From assembly GCF_003610255.1 (NCBI RefSeq), contig NZ_RAPS01000001.1, positions 5,483,001 through 5,547,000 of the forward strand: a DNA stretch of 64,000 nt. Direction: 5' to 3'. This document shows, in pieces, positions 17,903 to 24,995 of this stretch. A program made the translations under genes and the position numbers. The DNA is from Streptomyces sp. TLI_171. Lineage in GTDB: Bacteria; Actinomycetota; Actinomycetes; Streptomycetales; Streptomycetaceae. Positions within the stretch are counted from its first letter, which is position 1; every line of letters begins with the position of its first letter. The notes beneath the pieces are model-generated. The model saw only the letters and a program-made list of their open reading frames with translations. It was not told the DNA's origin and made no database searches.

Positions 17903-18823
17903 TCACGGCCGGTACGGGTCCGGGGCCCCCATGCTGGCCTTCAGCCAGGTGTCGTAGCTGGACTGCCAGCCGTTCGCCTTCCAGTCGACCAGCACCTGGT
18001 TGACCCAGGCGACCAGGTCGGTGTCGTTCTGGTTCATCGCGACGCCCATGTACGTGTACTGGAAGGACTCGCCGGCGAGTTCCACGGTCGGGTCCTGGGC
18101 GACCTGGGCGGCGGCCAGCGAACTGTCGGTCAAGGTGGCGTCCACCTCGCCGAGTTCCATCAGCACCAGGCAGTCCAACTGGTTGTCGGGCGTTCGGATC
18201 TCGGCCGCGCCACGGGAGTTCGCCTTCAGCTCGGTGTGCGAGGAGGAGTTCAGCGCGGCGCAGACCCGCTTGCCCCGCATCGCCTCGTCCACCGTCCGCA
18301 CGTGCCGGGACTTCGGGACGACCACCCGCTGCGAGACCCGGAAGTACGGCACGGAGAAGGCGACGTCCTTCTTCCGCTCGCAGGTGATGGTCATGGCGCG
18401 GATCACCATGTCGACCTCGCCGTTCTTCACCGCGTCGATCCGGTGCGCGGTGGACACCGTCCTCAGCACGATCTTCGCGGGGTCGCCGAGCACCGACTTG
18501 GCGACGGCGTGCGCCAGGTCGATGTCGAAGCCCTCGATGGCGCCGGTCAGCGGGTTGCGGTACCCCCAGTTGTAGGCGCTCTGGTCGATGCCGACCACCA
18601 CCGCACCGCGCTCGCGGATCTTGCGGATCTTCGCGCCGGCCTCCTGCCTGGGCGGCAGCGAGGCAGCCGTGTCGCAGGTGTCGGCCTCCACCTCGGACTG
18701 CGGGGCCGCGGCGGGGGCCAGCGCCGGGGCGCCGCCCGCGCCGGCGGCCGAACCGCCCGCCCCGAGCAGGCCCGCGACCAGCGCCGCGGCCGCGATCAGC
18801 GTCCGGGACCTTGCGTTGCGCAT
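17903..18823 (-). CDS. glnH: GlnH-like extracytoplasmic amino-acid binding protein
   Basis: A 306-residue exported solute-binding protein of the amino-acid (SBP_bac_3) family. Residues 1-31 are a signal peptide with a basic start. The fold features are VVVGIDQSAYNWGYRNPLTGAIEGFDIDLAHAVA, GEVDMVIRAMTITCERK, VAFSVPYF and VDATLTDSSLAAAQ, which match glutamate/glutamine-binding proteins. There is no ABC permease or ATPase beside it; the partner is the four-TM protein 16 bp upstream, as in the mycobacterial glnX-glnH-pknG locus, where GlnH senses Asp/Glu and signals to PknG. Unlike mycobacterial GlnH I see no lipobox cysteine at the signal cleavage region, so anchoring is unclear. The 147-bp gap to the next gene could hold an internal promoter. 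Confidence 0.88.
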   Translation of the reverse strand: MRNARSRTLIAAAALVAGLLGAGGSAAGAGGAPALAPAAAPQSEVEADTCDTAASLPPRQEAGAKIRKIRERGAVVVGIDQSAYNWGYRNPLTGAIEGFDIDLAHAVAKSVLGDPAKIVLRTVSTAHRIDAVKNGEVDMVIRAMTITCERKKDVAFSVPYFRVSQRVVVPKSRHVRTVDEAMRGKRVCAALNSSSHTELKANSRGAAEIRTPDNQLDCLVLMELGEVDATLTDSSLAAAQVAQDPTVELAGESFQYTYMGVAMNQNDTDLVAWVNQVLVDWKANGWQSSYDTWLKASMGAPDPYRP

Positions 18824-18839
18824 CTTCTCGCTCCCCCCG

Positions 18840-20195
18840 TTACCGGTACTCGGCCAGCCGGCGTCCGATGCCGCGCACCGTGCCGGCCGCGGCCAGCGCG
18901 GCGAGCAGCGCCGCCGCCACCGCCTGGGTGATCAGCACCCCGTCGACGCCGCCCGCGGCGGAGTCGAAGGCGCTCTGCTCGGCCTTCGCGGCCTCCGCCC
19001 ACTTCTGGTCGGCGGCGCTGAACGCGGCGTCCGCGGTGTCCCCGTTGCCCGGCTGCAGGGTCAGCGCCAGGGCGGCGTCGTAGTCGCCGGCCGCTTCCTG
19101 CCGGGCGGCGTTGCGGTGCCGGTCCTGCCACTCGGTGAACCAGCGGCCCGCGTCGGCCAGCGGCGCCTTCGCGCCGGCCCCGGCGTCGGGGGCCAGGCCG
19201 GCCACCGAGCCGTCCGAACCGGGCTTCGCCGCCAGCTTCCCGGCGAGCTCGTCCCAGCGCGCGGCGTACGCCTCGGTGGCGCCGCGGGAGACCAGGTTGA
19301 GGTTCTCTGCGGTGTGCGCCTGCAGCGCCTCCACCCGGACCTCGTTCAGCTGCCGCAGCGGGCCGATGCCGTGGGTCCGGGCGTCGTGCAGGCTGCCGCC
19401 GGCCACCGCGGTGCCGCCGCCGAGCCAGGCCAGTGCGGCCAGCACCGCCAGCGAGGCCGCCAGCAGCCCCGGGTTGAACACCCGGTTGGTGCGCCGGAAC
19501 AGCAGCAGCTGGTAGCGCCCCAGCGCGGCCAGCGCCAGCACGCCCAGCAGCAGCGTCAGCCAGGGGGTCGCGCTGGCCGTGCCGTAGTCGGCGTCCAGCT
19601 CGCGGGCCTCCGCGTCGGCGAGCTTCTGCGCGTTCGGCAGCATGGTCTTCTGCATCAGGTCGGAGGCGTACCGCAGGTACGCGCCGCCGAGCGGCAGGCC
19701 CTGCCGGTTGACCGCCCGGGCGGTCTCCACCAGGCCCGTGTAGCGCGGGATCTGCTGGTTGAGCTCGGTCAGCAGGGACTGCGCGGAGGAGGCCGAGCCG
19801 CCGCGGGCGGCGGCCTGCGCGACCAGCCGGGAGGCGGTCGCCAGGTCGTCCCGGTAGCGCCGGTGGATCTCCGGGGTCTCGTTGCCGGCCAGCAGGAAGC
19901 CCGCGGCGGCGGTGGCGTCGGCGTCGGCCAGCGAGCGGTAGATCTCCGCCGCGTCCTGGCTGAGCGGCTCGCTACGGGACACCAACTCCCGTGCCGCGGC
20001 CGCCCGGTCGGCGGACTGCCAGACCGCCGCGACACCGAACAGCAGCGCCAGCGCGACCAGCACCGCGCCCGCCGTGCGCAGCCGGCCCGGCGGGGTCTGC
20101 GCCACCCGGCGCAGCCGGGCCACCGGCCCCGGCTCGCGGGCCGCAGGCAGCGCCGCCACGCCCCCCTGTGCCTGTGCGACCACCGTTCCCCCCAT
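18840..20195 (-). CDS. glnX: GlnX-like four-TM sensor protein
   Basis: A 451-residue membrane protein. Predicted membrane helices lie near residues 41-60, 212-231, 244-260 and 418-440. They leave two extracytoplasmic helical regions of about 150 residues each (61-211 and 261-417), rich in Ala, Asp and Glu and resembling four-helix-bundle sensor domains. The architecture and position upstream of a GlnH-like gene and PknG match mycobacterial GlnX, which relays the state of GlnH across the membrane to PknG. The N-terminal 40 residues and short C-terminus (VRGIGRRLAEYR) would be cytoplasmic. It heads the operon; the promoter should lie in the 178-bp gap shared with the divergent nucleosidase gene. 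Confidence 0.82.
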   Translation of the reverse strand: MGGTVVAQAQGGVAALPAAREPGPVARLRRVAQTPPGRLRTAGAVLVALALLFGVAAVWQSADRAAAARELVSRSEPLSQDAAEIYRSLADADATAAAGFLLAGNETPEIHRRYRDDLATASRLVAQAAARGGSASSAQSLLTELNQQIPRYTGLVETARAVNRQGLPLGGAYLRYASDLMQKTMLPNAQKLADAEARELDADYGTASATPWLTLLLGVLALAALGRYQLLLFRRTNRVFNPGLLAASLAVLAALAWLGGGTAVAGGSLHDARTHGIGPLRQLNEVRVEALQAHTAENLNLVSRGATEAYAARWDELAGKLAAKPGSDGSVAGLAPDAGAGAKAPLADAGRWFTEWQDRHRNAARQEAAGDYDAALALTLQPGNGDTADAAFSAADQKWAEAAKAEQSAFDSAAGGVDGVLITQAVAAALLAALAAAGTVRGIGRRLAEYR

Positions 20196-20373
20196 CGATC
20201 AACTTCCCCCGTCACCGGGCAGTATGGCGGTCCGAGCCGGCCACCACACCCGAGTTGGTCAGGAGTTCGTTCCGCGGTGACCGGTTCGTGCCCGTCCGGC
20301 CGCGGCGTCCTCCGCGCCCGCTGCGACGCCCGCCCGGGGCCCCGCGGTTCCGCCTCCTCGTAAGCTGGGCGCC

Positions 20374-20946
20374 ATGCGTCTGATCGGAACCGTCGACCCC
20401 GACCGCCCCCTGCTCGTCGTCGCGCTGCCCGAGGAGGCCGCGTACTTCGACGGCGGCCTGCCGGTGCTGCTGACCGGCATGGGCAAGCTCAACGCCGCGG
20501 CGGCGCTGGCCACCGTGCTGGGCCGCGGCGAGCGGCCGTCCGGGATCGTCAACCTGGGCACCGCCGGGGCCCTGAAGCCCGGTCTCGGCGGCACCCACGA
20601 GATCGCCCGGGTGCTCCAGCACGACCTGGACACCCCGCTGCTGGAGCAGCTGACGGGCCGTCCGATGGACGGGCCGATCGACCTCGCCCCGGCCGGTCCG
20701 GTGCTCGCCACCGGCGACCGCTTCGTCTCCGCCGACGCCGACCGCGACCTGCTGGCCCGCAGCGCCGACCTGGTCGACATGGAGGGCTACGCGATCGCCA
20801 CCGTGGCCCGCCGCGCCGAACTGCCGGTCCGGCTGGTCAAGCACGTCAGCGACGCGGCCGGCGACGGCGCGCTGCGCAGCTGGCAGGAGTCGGTCGACGA
20901 GTGCGCCCGGCTGCTGGCCGGCTGGGTCGACGCGCAGCTGGGCTGA
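20374..20946 (+). CDS. Nucleosidase (MTA/SAH nucleosidase-like, PNP/UDP family)
   Basis: A 190-residue member of the nucleoside phosphorylase fold, somewhat shorter than the 230-residue MTA/SAH nucleosidases. Recognisable parts are LLVVALPEEAAYF near the start, the glycine segment VLLTGMGKLNAAAALATVL, GIVNLGTAGAL, and VDMEGYAIATVARR, whose Met-Glu pair binds the ribose and base in this family. LVKHVSDAAGDGA supplies the conserved Asp that acts as general acid (S-D in VSDAA). It probably cleaves the N-glycosidic bond of a purine nucleoside in the cytoplasm; the natural substrate could be futalosine or MTA, and cannot be decided. Confidence 0.85.
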   Translation: MRLIGTVDPDRPLLVVALPEEAAYFDGGLPVLLTGMGKLNAAAALATVLGRGERPSGIVNLGTAGALKPGLGGTHEIARVLQHDLDTPLLEQLTGRPMDGPIDLAPAGPVLATGDRFVSADADRDLLARSADLVDMEGYAIATVARRAELPVRLVKHVSDAAGDGALRSWQESVDECARLLAGWVDAQLG

Positions 20947-20975
20947 ACGACGCTGCTGACGCACCGCCGCTGACG

Positions 20976-21028
20976 CACCGGAGCGCCCGACCGGGCCGCC
21001 GGGCGGCGGTCGGACGGGCGCTCCGGTG
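20976..21028. terminator. Bidirectional terminator between convergent genes
   Basis: Perfect 14-bp stem CACCGGAGCGCCCG / CGGGCGCTCCGGTG with further pairing inside. It sits between the nucleosidase stop (20946) and the stop of the leftward gene (21034), and serves both. Confidence 0.75.
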
Positions 21029-21033
21029 TCGGA

Positions 21034-21507
21034 TCAGGCGCTCGGCGTCTGGTACGGGTTGGCGACCGGGGCCTGGCCCTGGCCGGGGACGGCCGCGCCG
21101 CCGCCGAGCAGGCCGGCGGTGAAGACGTCCATCTCGGCCCGCCAGTAGCGGCCGATGTTCAGCCGGGTCGGCTTCGGCTCGCCCGGGAGCTGGAAGCGCA
21201 GCGAGCTCCACAGGGTGTTGCGGCGCACGTCGCTGATCGAGGCACGGGCCTGGTCCAGCGGGATCACGTGCACCAGCTCCTTGGGCCGGTTGCTCATCCG
21301 GGCCGCCTTGTGGATCACGACGACGCGCTCGGTCAGGGTGACGAAGTAGTACTTCACGAACAGCTGGCCGATCAGGCCGAGCTCGTTCATCAGCCAGGGG
21401 CTCGGGCCGGTGATGGTGTGGAAGGTCGTCACCGGGCGGTCGTTCGGCTCGATCGCGGCGATCGCCGCGGCGACCTGCTCCTGCATGGTGGACTTGAGGA
21501 TCGCCAT
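21034..21507 (-). CDS. Conserved hypothetical protein, possibly PH-like
   Basis: A 157-residue protein without signal or membrane segment. The core (residues 30-125) alternates beta strands and ends in a helix: LFVKYYFVTLTERVVVIHK, ELVHVIPLDQARASISDV, TLWSSLRFQLP and RYWRAEMDVFTAGLL. This order resembles bacterial PH-like domains, but I do not assign a family. The Gly/Pro/Gln-rich tail ends YQTPSA. ATG 21507 is preferred over the GTG ten codons upstream because GGGAGC lies 9 nt before it. Confidence 0.7.
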   Translation of the reverse strand: MAILKSTMQEQVAAAIAAIEPNDRPVTTFHTITGPSPWLMNELGLIGQLFVKYYFVTLTERVVVIHKAARMSNRPKELVHVIPLDQARASISDVRRNTLWSSLRFQLPGEPKPTRLNIGRYWRAEMDVFTAGLLGGGAAVPGQGQAPVANPYQTPSA

Positions 21508-21674
21508 CTGGCATCCGCTCCCGGTCTCCAGGCGCACGCCCCCGTTCGGACGCGCTGTGAGCGCGGGACACTAGCGGCCCCGCACCGTGCCGTTCAACGG
21601 ACAGATCGGGCATCTCGTGCACCACGGCCAGATGTTCACCCAACCGATATGCGGAACGGGAACTCGTCGGAGCG

Positions 21675-21689
21675 GTGACGTACCGTCAC
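21675..21689. promoter_or_regulatory. Short inverted repeat GTGACG-TAC-CGTCAC
   Basis: Perfect 6-bp arms with a 3-bp spacer, in the 212-bp gap between the hypothetical gene's start and the marR stop. It could be an operator of the leftward gene or a weak structure; no direct support. Confidence 0.3.
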
Positions 21690-21719
21690 TTTCGCGGCCG
21701 GGTGCCTGTCGGCGGCCCG

Positions 21720-22166
21720 TCAGGGGGCGCCGCCGGGAAGCAGGTGCCGGGCCAGCACGTCGAGGGCGGCGGTGAGTTCGGCCAGTCGGTCCGGGTCGGG
21801 GTCGCCGCCGAGGGCGGCGGCCAGCGCGCCGTCGATGCCGGCGGAGCGGATCTCGGCGACCCGGTCGGGCCGGGCGGCCGGATGCAGCAGGGTGCGGCGG
21901 CGGTCGGCCGGGTCGGGGGCGGTGGTCACCGCGCCGGCCTCCTTCAGCCGGGCCACCGCGGTGGAGATCTGACTCTGCGGCAGGCCGGTGCGGGTCGCCA
22001 CCTCGCCGACGGTGGTGCCGGGGTGGGCGGCGACGTCGCCGGCGGCGATCAGCACGTTGCGGGTGCCGCCGGGGTAGCGGCCGCTGCCGCCGGGCGGCTC
22101 GGGCAGGGCGTCCTCGCCGAGCTTCATCAGGGTGCGGCCCAGCAGGAAGAGTTCGACTCCGTTCAC
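21720..22166 (-). CDS. MarR family transcriptional regulator
   Basis: A 148-residue winged-helix regulator. The helix-turn-helix is TTVGEVATRTGLPQSQISTAVARL and the wing is KEAGAVTTAPDPADRRRTLL, with the conserved D-x-R-R of MarR proteins. The start is uncertain: the open frame reaches an ATG at 22196, but that ATG lies inside a repeated operator-like array, so GTG 22166 (preceded by GGAG, though only 2 nt away) is chosen. It diverges from an alpha/beta hydrolase gene and probably represses both promoters. The ligand is likely related to the hydrolase substrate, which is unknown. Confidence 0.82.
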   Translation of the reverse strand: MNGVELFLLGRTLMKLGEDALPEPPGGSGRYPGGTRNVLIAAGDVAAHPGTTVGEVATRTGLPQSQISTAVARLKEAGAVTTAPDPADRRRTLLHPAARPDRVAEIRSAGIDGALAAALGGDPDPDRLAELTAALDVLARHLLPGGAP

Positions 22167-22180
22167 GGCTCCGATGCTAC

Positions 22181-22222
22181 ATCGAACTAGATGCATCGAG
22201 CTTGATGCATCGAACTGGATGG
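22181..22222. promoter_or_regulatory. Three tandem 14-bp operator repeats
   Basis: ATCGAACTAGATGC, ATCGAGCTTGATGC and ATCGAACTGGATGG follow each other without gaps (22181, 22195, 22209). The junctions form two perfect GATGCATC palindromes (22190-22197 and 22204-22211) 14 bp apart, and a half-site lies at 22173. The array is in the gap between marR and the hydrolase, as expected for MarR binding sites. Confidence 0.65.
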
Positions 22223-22276
22223 ATTATGGTGAGGGAGTGTCAGCGGCGGACGGACCGCCGCGGAGGGGGATCTCCG

Positions 22277-23095
22277 ATGCCGACCACCGGTACGCTCGCC
22301 GTTCCCGGCGCCGTCCTGCACCACCGCATCGAGGGCGCCGGCCCGCTGCTGTTGATCTCGCAGAGCGGCGAGGGCGACGCCGACCGCACCGTCGACCTGG
22401 TCCCGCACCTGGTCGACACCTTCACCGTGCTCACCTACGACCGGCGCGGCCTGTCCCGCAGCCGCCTCGACCACCCCGACCGGCCCGCCGGACTCGCCGA
22501 GCACGCCGACGACGTCCGCCGCCTGCTGGCGGCCTTCGCCGACGGCCCGGCGCTGATGCTCGGCTGCAGCTTCGGCGCCGTCATCGGTCTGCACGTGGCC
22601 GCCGAGCACCCCGGCCTGCTGCGCACCCTGATCGCCCACGAGCCGGTCGCGCCCGGCCTGCTGGACCCCGCCCAAGCCGCCGGCCACCGGCGCGAACTGA
22701 CGGAGCTGCAGGAGCTGTACGGACGCGACGGCCTGGCCGCGACGCTGCCCGAGATGGCCCGGGTGCTGGGCATCGACCCGAGCGGGGCGGGCGCCGAACC
22801 CGGCCTCACCCCGCAGCCGATCGACGCCCGCCGGGCCGCCGATTTCGACCGCTTCCTGCGGCACGACTTCACCGCCGTGGTCGAGGACGCCCTCGATCTC
22901 GACGCCGTCCGCGCCGCCGCCACCCGGATCGTGCCCGCCGCCGGGCAGGCCACCCCGACCGAGGTCTTCGACCGCCGCTGCGCCCAGGCCCTCGGCGAAC
23001 TGCGCGGCACCCCGGTCGAGTTGCTGCCCGGCGGCCACAACGGCAACACGGCGCACCCCCGGGCCTGGGCGGCCCGGCTCAAGCAGCTGCTCTGA
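22277..23095 (+). CDS. Alpha/beta hydrolase
   Basis: A 272-residue cytoplasmic hydrolase. The nucleophile elbow is GCSFG with Ser98, the oxyanion region is around LISQSGEGDADR, YDRRGLSRS is the usual strand after beta-4, and the catalytic His is H254 in PGGHNGN near the C-terminus. The acid residue is probably in the AAGQATPTEVFDRR region. Substrate unknown. ATG 22277 is preceded by GGAGGGGG 7-8 nt upstream. It is divergent from marR, a common arrangement where the regulator responds to the enzyme's substrate. Confidence 0.85.
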   Translation: MPTTGTLAVPGAVLHHRIEGAGPLLLISQSGEGDADRTVDLVPHLVDTFTVLTYDRRGLSRSRLDHPDRPAGLAEHADDVRRLLAAFADGPALMLGCSFGAVIGLHVAAEHPGLLRTLIAHEPVAPGLLDPAQAAGHRRELTELQELYGRDGLAATLPEMARVLGIDPSGAGAEPGLTPQPIDARRAADFDRFLRHDFTAVVEDALDLDAVRAAATRIVPAAGQATPTEVFDRRCAQALGELRGTPVELLPGGHNGNTAHPRAWAARLKQLL

Positions 23096-23132
23096 CGGCC
23101 GGGCGGCGGCTCACCGGCGGCTCACCGGCGAC

Positions 23133-24707
23133 TCACCGGTGGTTCAGCCAACTCATCGCGCTGGTGGGCTTGTTGCCGTAGTCGAACAGCGCCTGGTTCT
23201 CCCAGGCGTCCGCGGAGGACGGGTCGGTCGGGTCCCAGCCGTTGCCGGCCACGGCCGTCCAGGTGGGCTCCCAGTAGAAGACGCCCAGGCCCCGGCCGTT
23301 CGGGACGGCCTCCACCACGTTCAGCACGTCGCGCAGGTTGGCGGCCTGCCCGGCCTGGGTGGCGGGGTAGCCGGCCACCAGCTGGGAGGAGGTGGCGATG
23401 TTGTTCTCCAGCGCGTCGTTGTTCGCCAGCGTGAACGCGTACGCGGTCTCGGCCACGAACACCTGCTTGCCGTACCGGGCCGCCAGGTCGTCCAGGGTGG
23501 TCTGCAGGTCGCTCAACGGGCCGTGCCAGTAGCCGTAGTAGGAGAGGCCGATCAGGTCGAACGGAACCCCGCGCGACACCGCGTTGTCGAAGAACGTGCG
23601 GGCGCCGGCGTCGTCGCCGCCCTTCGCCAGGTGCAGCGCGACCTTGGTCGAACTGCTCACCGCCTTCGCCGCGTTGGCGCCCTGGGTGAGCAGCGCGGCC
23701 AGGTTGGACCAGTTGCCGGTGGAGCCCTCGTTCCACAGGATGCCGGCGTTGATCTCGTTGCCGATCTGCACCATGTCCGCGGTGGTGCCCTGCGCCTTCA
23801 GCGCGTTCAGCACGTCGTAGGTGTGGCTGTAGACCGCCGACTCCAGCTGGGTCAGCGAGTAGCCGGACCAGGCCGCGGGCTTGGTCTGCTTGCCGGGGTC
23901 GGCCCAGCTGTCGGAGTAGTGGAAGTCGATCAGCAGGCCCATGCCGAGCGCCTTGGCGCGCTTGGCCGGCGCCAGCACCTTGTCCTTGTTGTTGTAGCCG
24001 TCGGCGGGGTTGACCCAGACCTTCAGGCGCACGTAGTTCGCGCCGCTGGAGTGCAGGATGCTCAGCGCGTCACCGGTGCTGCCGTTCGCCCACTTGTAGA
24101 TCCCGCCCTTGTCCTCGCTCTTCTTCAGCGTGGAGACGTCCACGCCGCGGGCGGCCACCCCGGTGCTGCCGGCGGTGAGGGACAGGTCGTCGACGTTGAT
24201 CCAGTTCCCGGCGTTGGCATCGGAGTTGATGCTGACGGTGCACTGGCCGCCGGTCACCCTGACCGAGGTGACCAGCCGGATCCAGGCCCCGTTCGGGGTG
24301 GGCGGCAGATCGGTGCGCTGCTCGGCGGAGCCGCAGTTGCGCAGCGCCAGGTACGCCGAGTTCTGCCCGCCGCTGGAGCGGACCCAGGCGGTCAGCGTGT
24401 AGCTGCCGTCGGTCAGCCCGGACAGGTACTGGTAGGTCTCCACCTTGTACGCGGCGGCCGCGTAGTGGGTGAGCCGGTACGAGCCGCCGTGGCCGCCGGC
24501 CTCGGTGTACGAGGCGCTGTTCTGCCCAGCGGCCGAGTAGGTGGACCAGCCGGCGGGGGTGGCCGTCCCGGCGCCCCCGGTCTCGAAGCCGGCGTTGGTG
24601 AGCGTGGTCGCGGCCTGCGCCGTACCGGTCAGGCCGGTGACCGCGACGGTGGCGAGCGGGAGCGCCGCCGCGGCGGTGATGAACGCGCGCTTGATTCCCT
24701 GGGGCAT
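23133..24707 (-). CDS. Secreted endo-beta-1,4-galactanase (GH53) with N-terminal carbohydrate-binding domain
   Basis: A 524-residue secreted enzyme. Residues 1-33 are a signal peptide (ALPLATVAVTG...AQAATT). Residues 34-185 form a beta-sandwich carbohydrate-binding-like domain (TNAGFETGG, LTDGSYTLTAWVRSSGG, WINVDDLSL). The GH53 barrel begins at ARGVDVSTLKKSEDKGGIY and continues through YVRLKVWVNPADGYN and LIDFHYSDSWADPGKQ. The acid/base is Glu318 in QIGNEINAG and the nucleophile Glu420 in FVAETAY. It would cut the beta-1,4-galactan chains of plant type I arabinogalactan outside the cell. AAGGA precedes ATG 24707. Two identical operator-like sites lie 150-250 bp upstream. Confidence 0.93.
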   Translation of the reverse strand: MPQGIKRAFITAAAALPLATVAVTGLTGTAQAATTLTNAGFETGGAGTATPAGWSTYSAAGQNSASYTEAGGHGGSYRLTHYAAAAYKVETYQYLSGLTDGSYTLTAWVRSSGGQNSAYLALRNCGSAEQRTDLPPTPNGAWIRLVTSVRVTGGQCTVSINSDANAGNWINVDDLSLTAGSTGVAARGVDVSTLKKSEDKGGIYKWANGSTGDALSILHSSGANYVRLKVWVNPADGYNNKDKVLAPAKRAKALGMGLLIDFHYSDSWADPGKQTKPAAWSGYSLTQLESAVYSHTYDVLNALKAQGTTADMVQIGNEINAGILWNEGSTGNWSNLAALLTQGANAAKAVSSSTKVALHLAKGGDDAGARTFFDNAVSRGVPFDLIGLSYYGYWHGPLSDLQTTLDDLAARYGKQVFVAETAYAFTLANNDALENNIATSSQLVAGYPATQAGQAANLRDVLNVVEAVPNGRGLGVFYWEPTWTAVAGNGWDPTDPSSADAWENQALFDYGNKPTSAMSWLNHR

Positions 24708-24855
24708 CGTCGTCCTTGGCGAGGAAGCGCAGGCCGACCGGCCGTCAGGTGCCGGAGGCCCGCGGGTGGGGGGTGGGGCTGCCGTGGGGGCAGGCGGAGC
24801 AGGGCGTCGCCCGCCGGGGAGTCGACCCTCGGCGACCCCCGGCGGGCGGCTGATG

Positions 24856-24869
24856 TGTGAACGTACACA
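24856..24869. promoter_or_regulatory. Operator-like palindrome TGTGAACGTACACA (copy 1)
   Basis: Identical to the sequence at 24944-24957. It is a near-palindrome (TGTG...CACA) of the type bound by LacI or GntR sugar regulators, 149 bp upstream of the GH53 start. Confidence 0.55.
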
Positions 24870-24943
24870 GCTCACGTCCACTGCATTGCGCATAGATAAC
24901 CCCACAGCCAGGCGAATTGGCAAGGAGTCGAGGCCATCTTGCC

Positions 24944-24957
24944 TGTGAACGTACACA
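24944..24957. promoter_or_regulatory. Operator-like palindrome TGTGAACGTACACA (copy 2)
   Basis: Second copy, flanked by C and G to give CTGTG-N6-CACAG. Centres of the two copies are 88 bp apart, roughly eight helical turns, compatible with looping. It lies upstream of GH53 and just past the stop of the MerR-PP2C gene. Confidence 0.55.
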
Positions 24958-24995
24958 GTTCTCGGACGGGGCTGCCGGTGCGGCGGGCCGGGTCG

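Noticed and set aside
23107..23142. Short tandem repeat with GGCTCACCGGC-like units
   Set aside because: Only about three imperfect 11-mers at the end of the GH53 gene; no sign of function beyond chance in GC-rich DNA.
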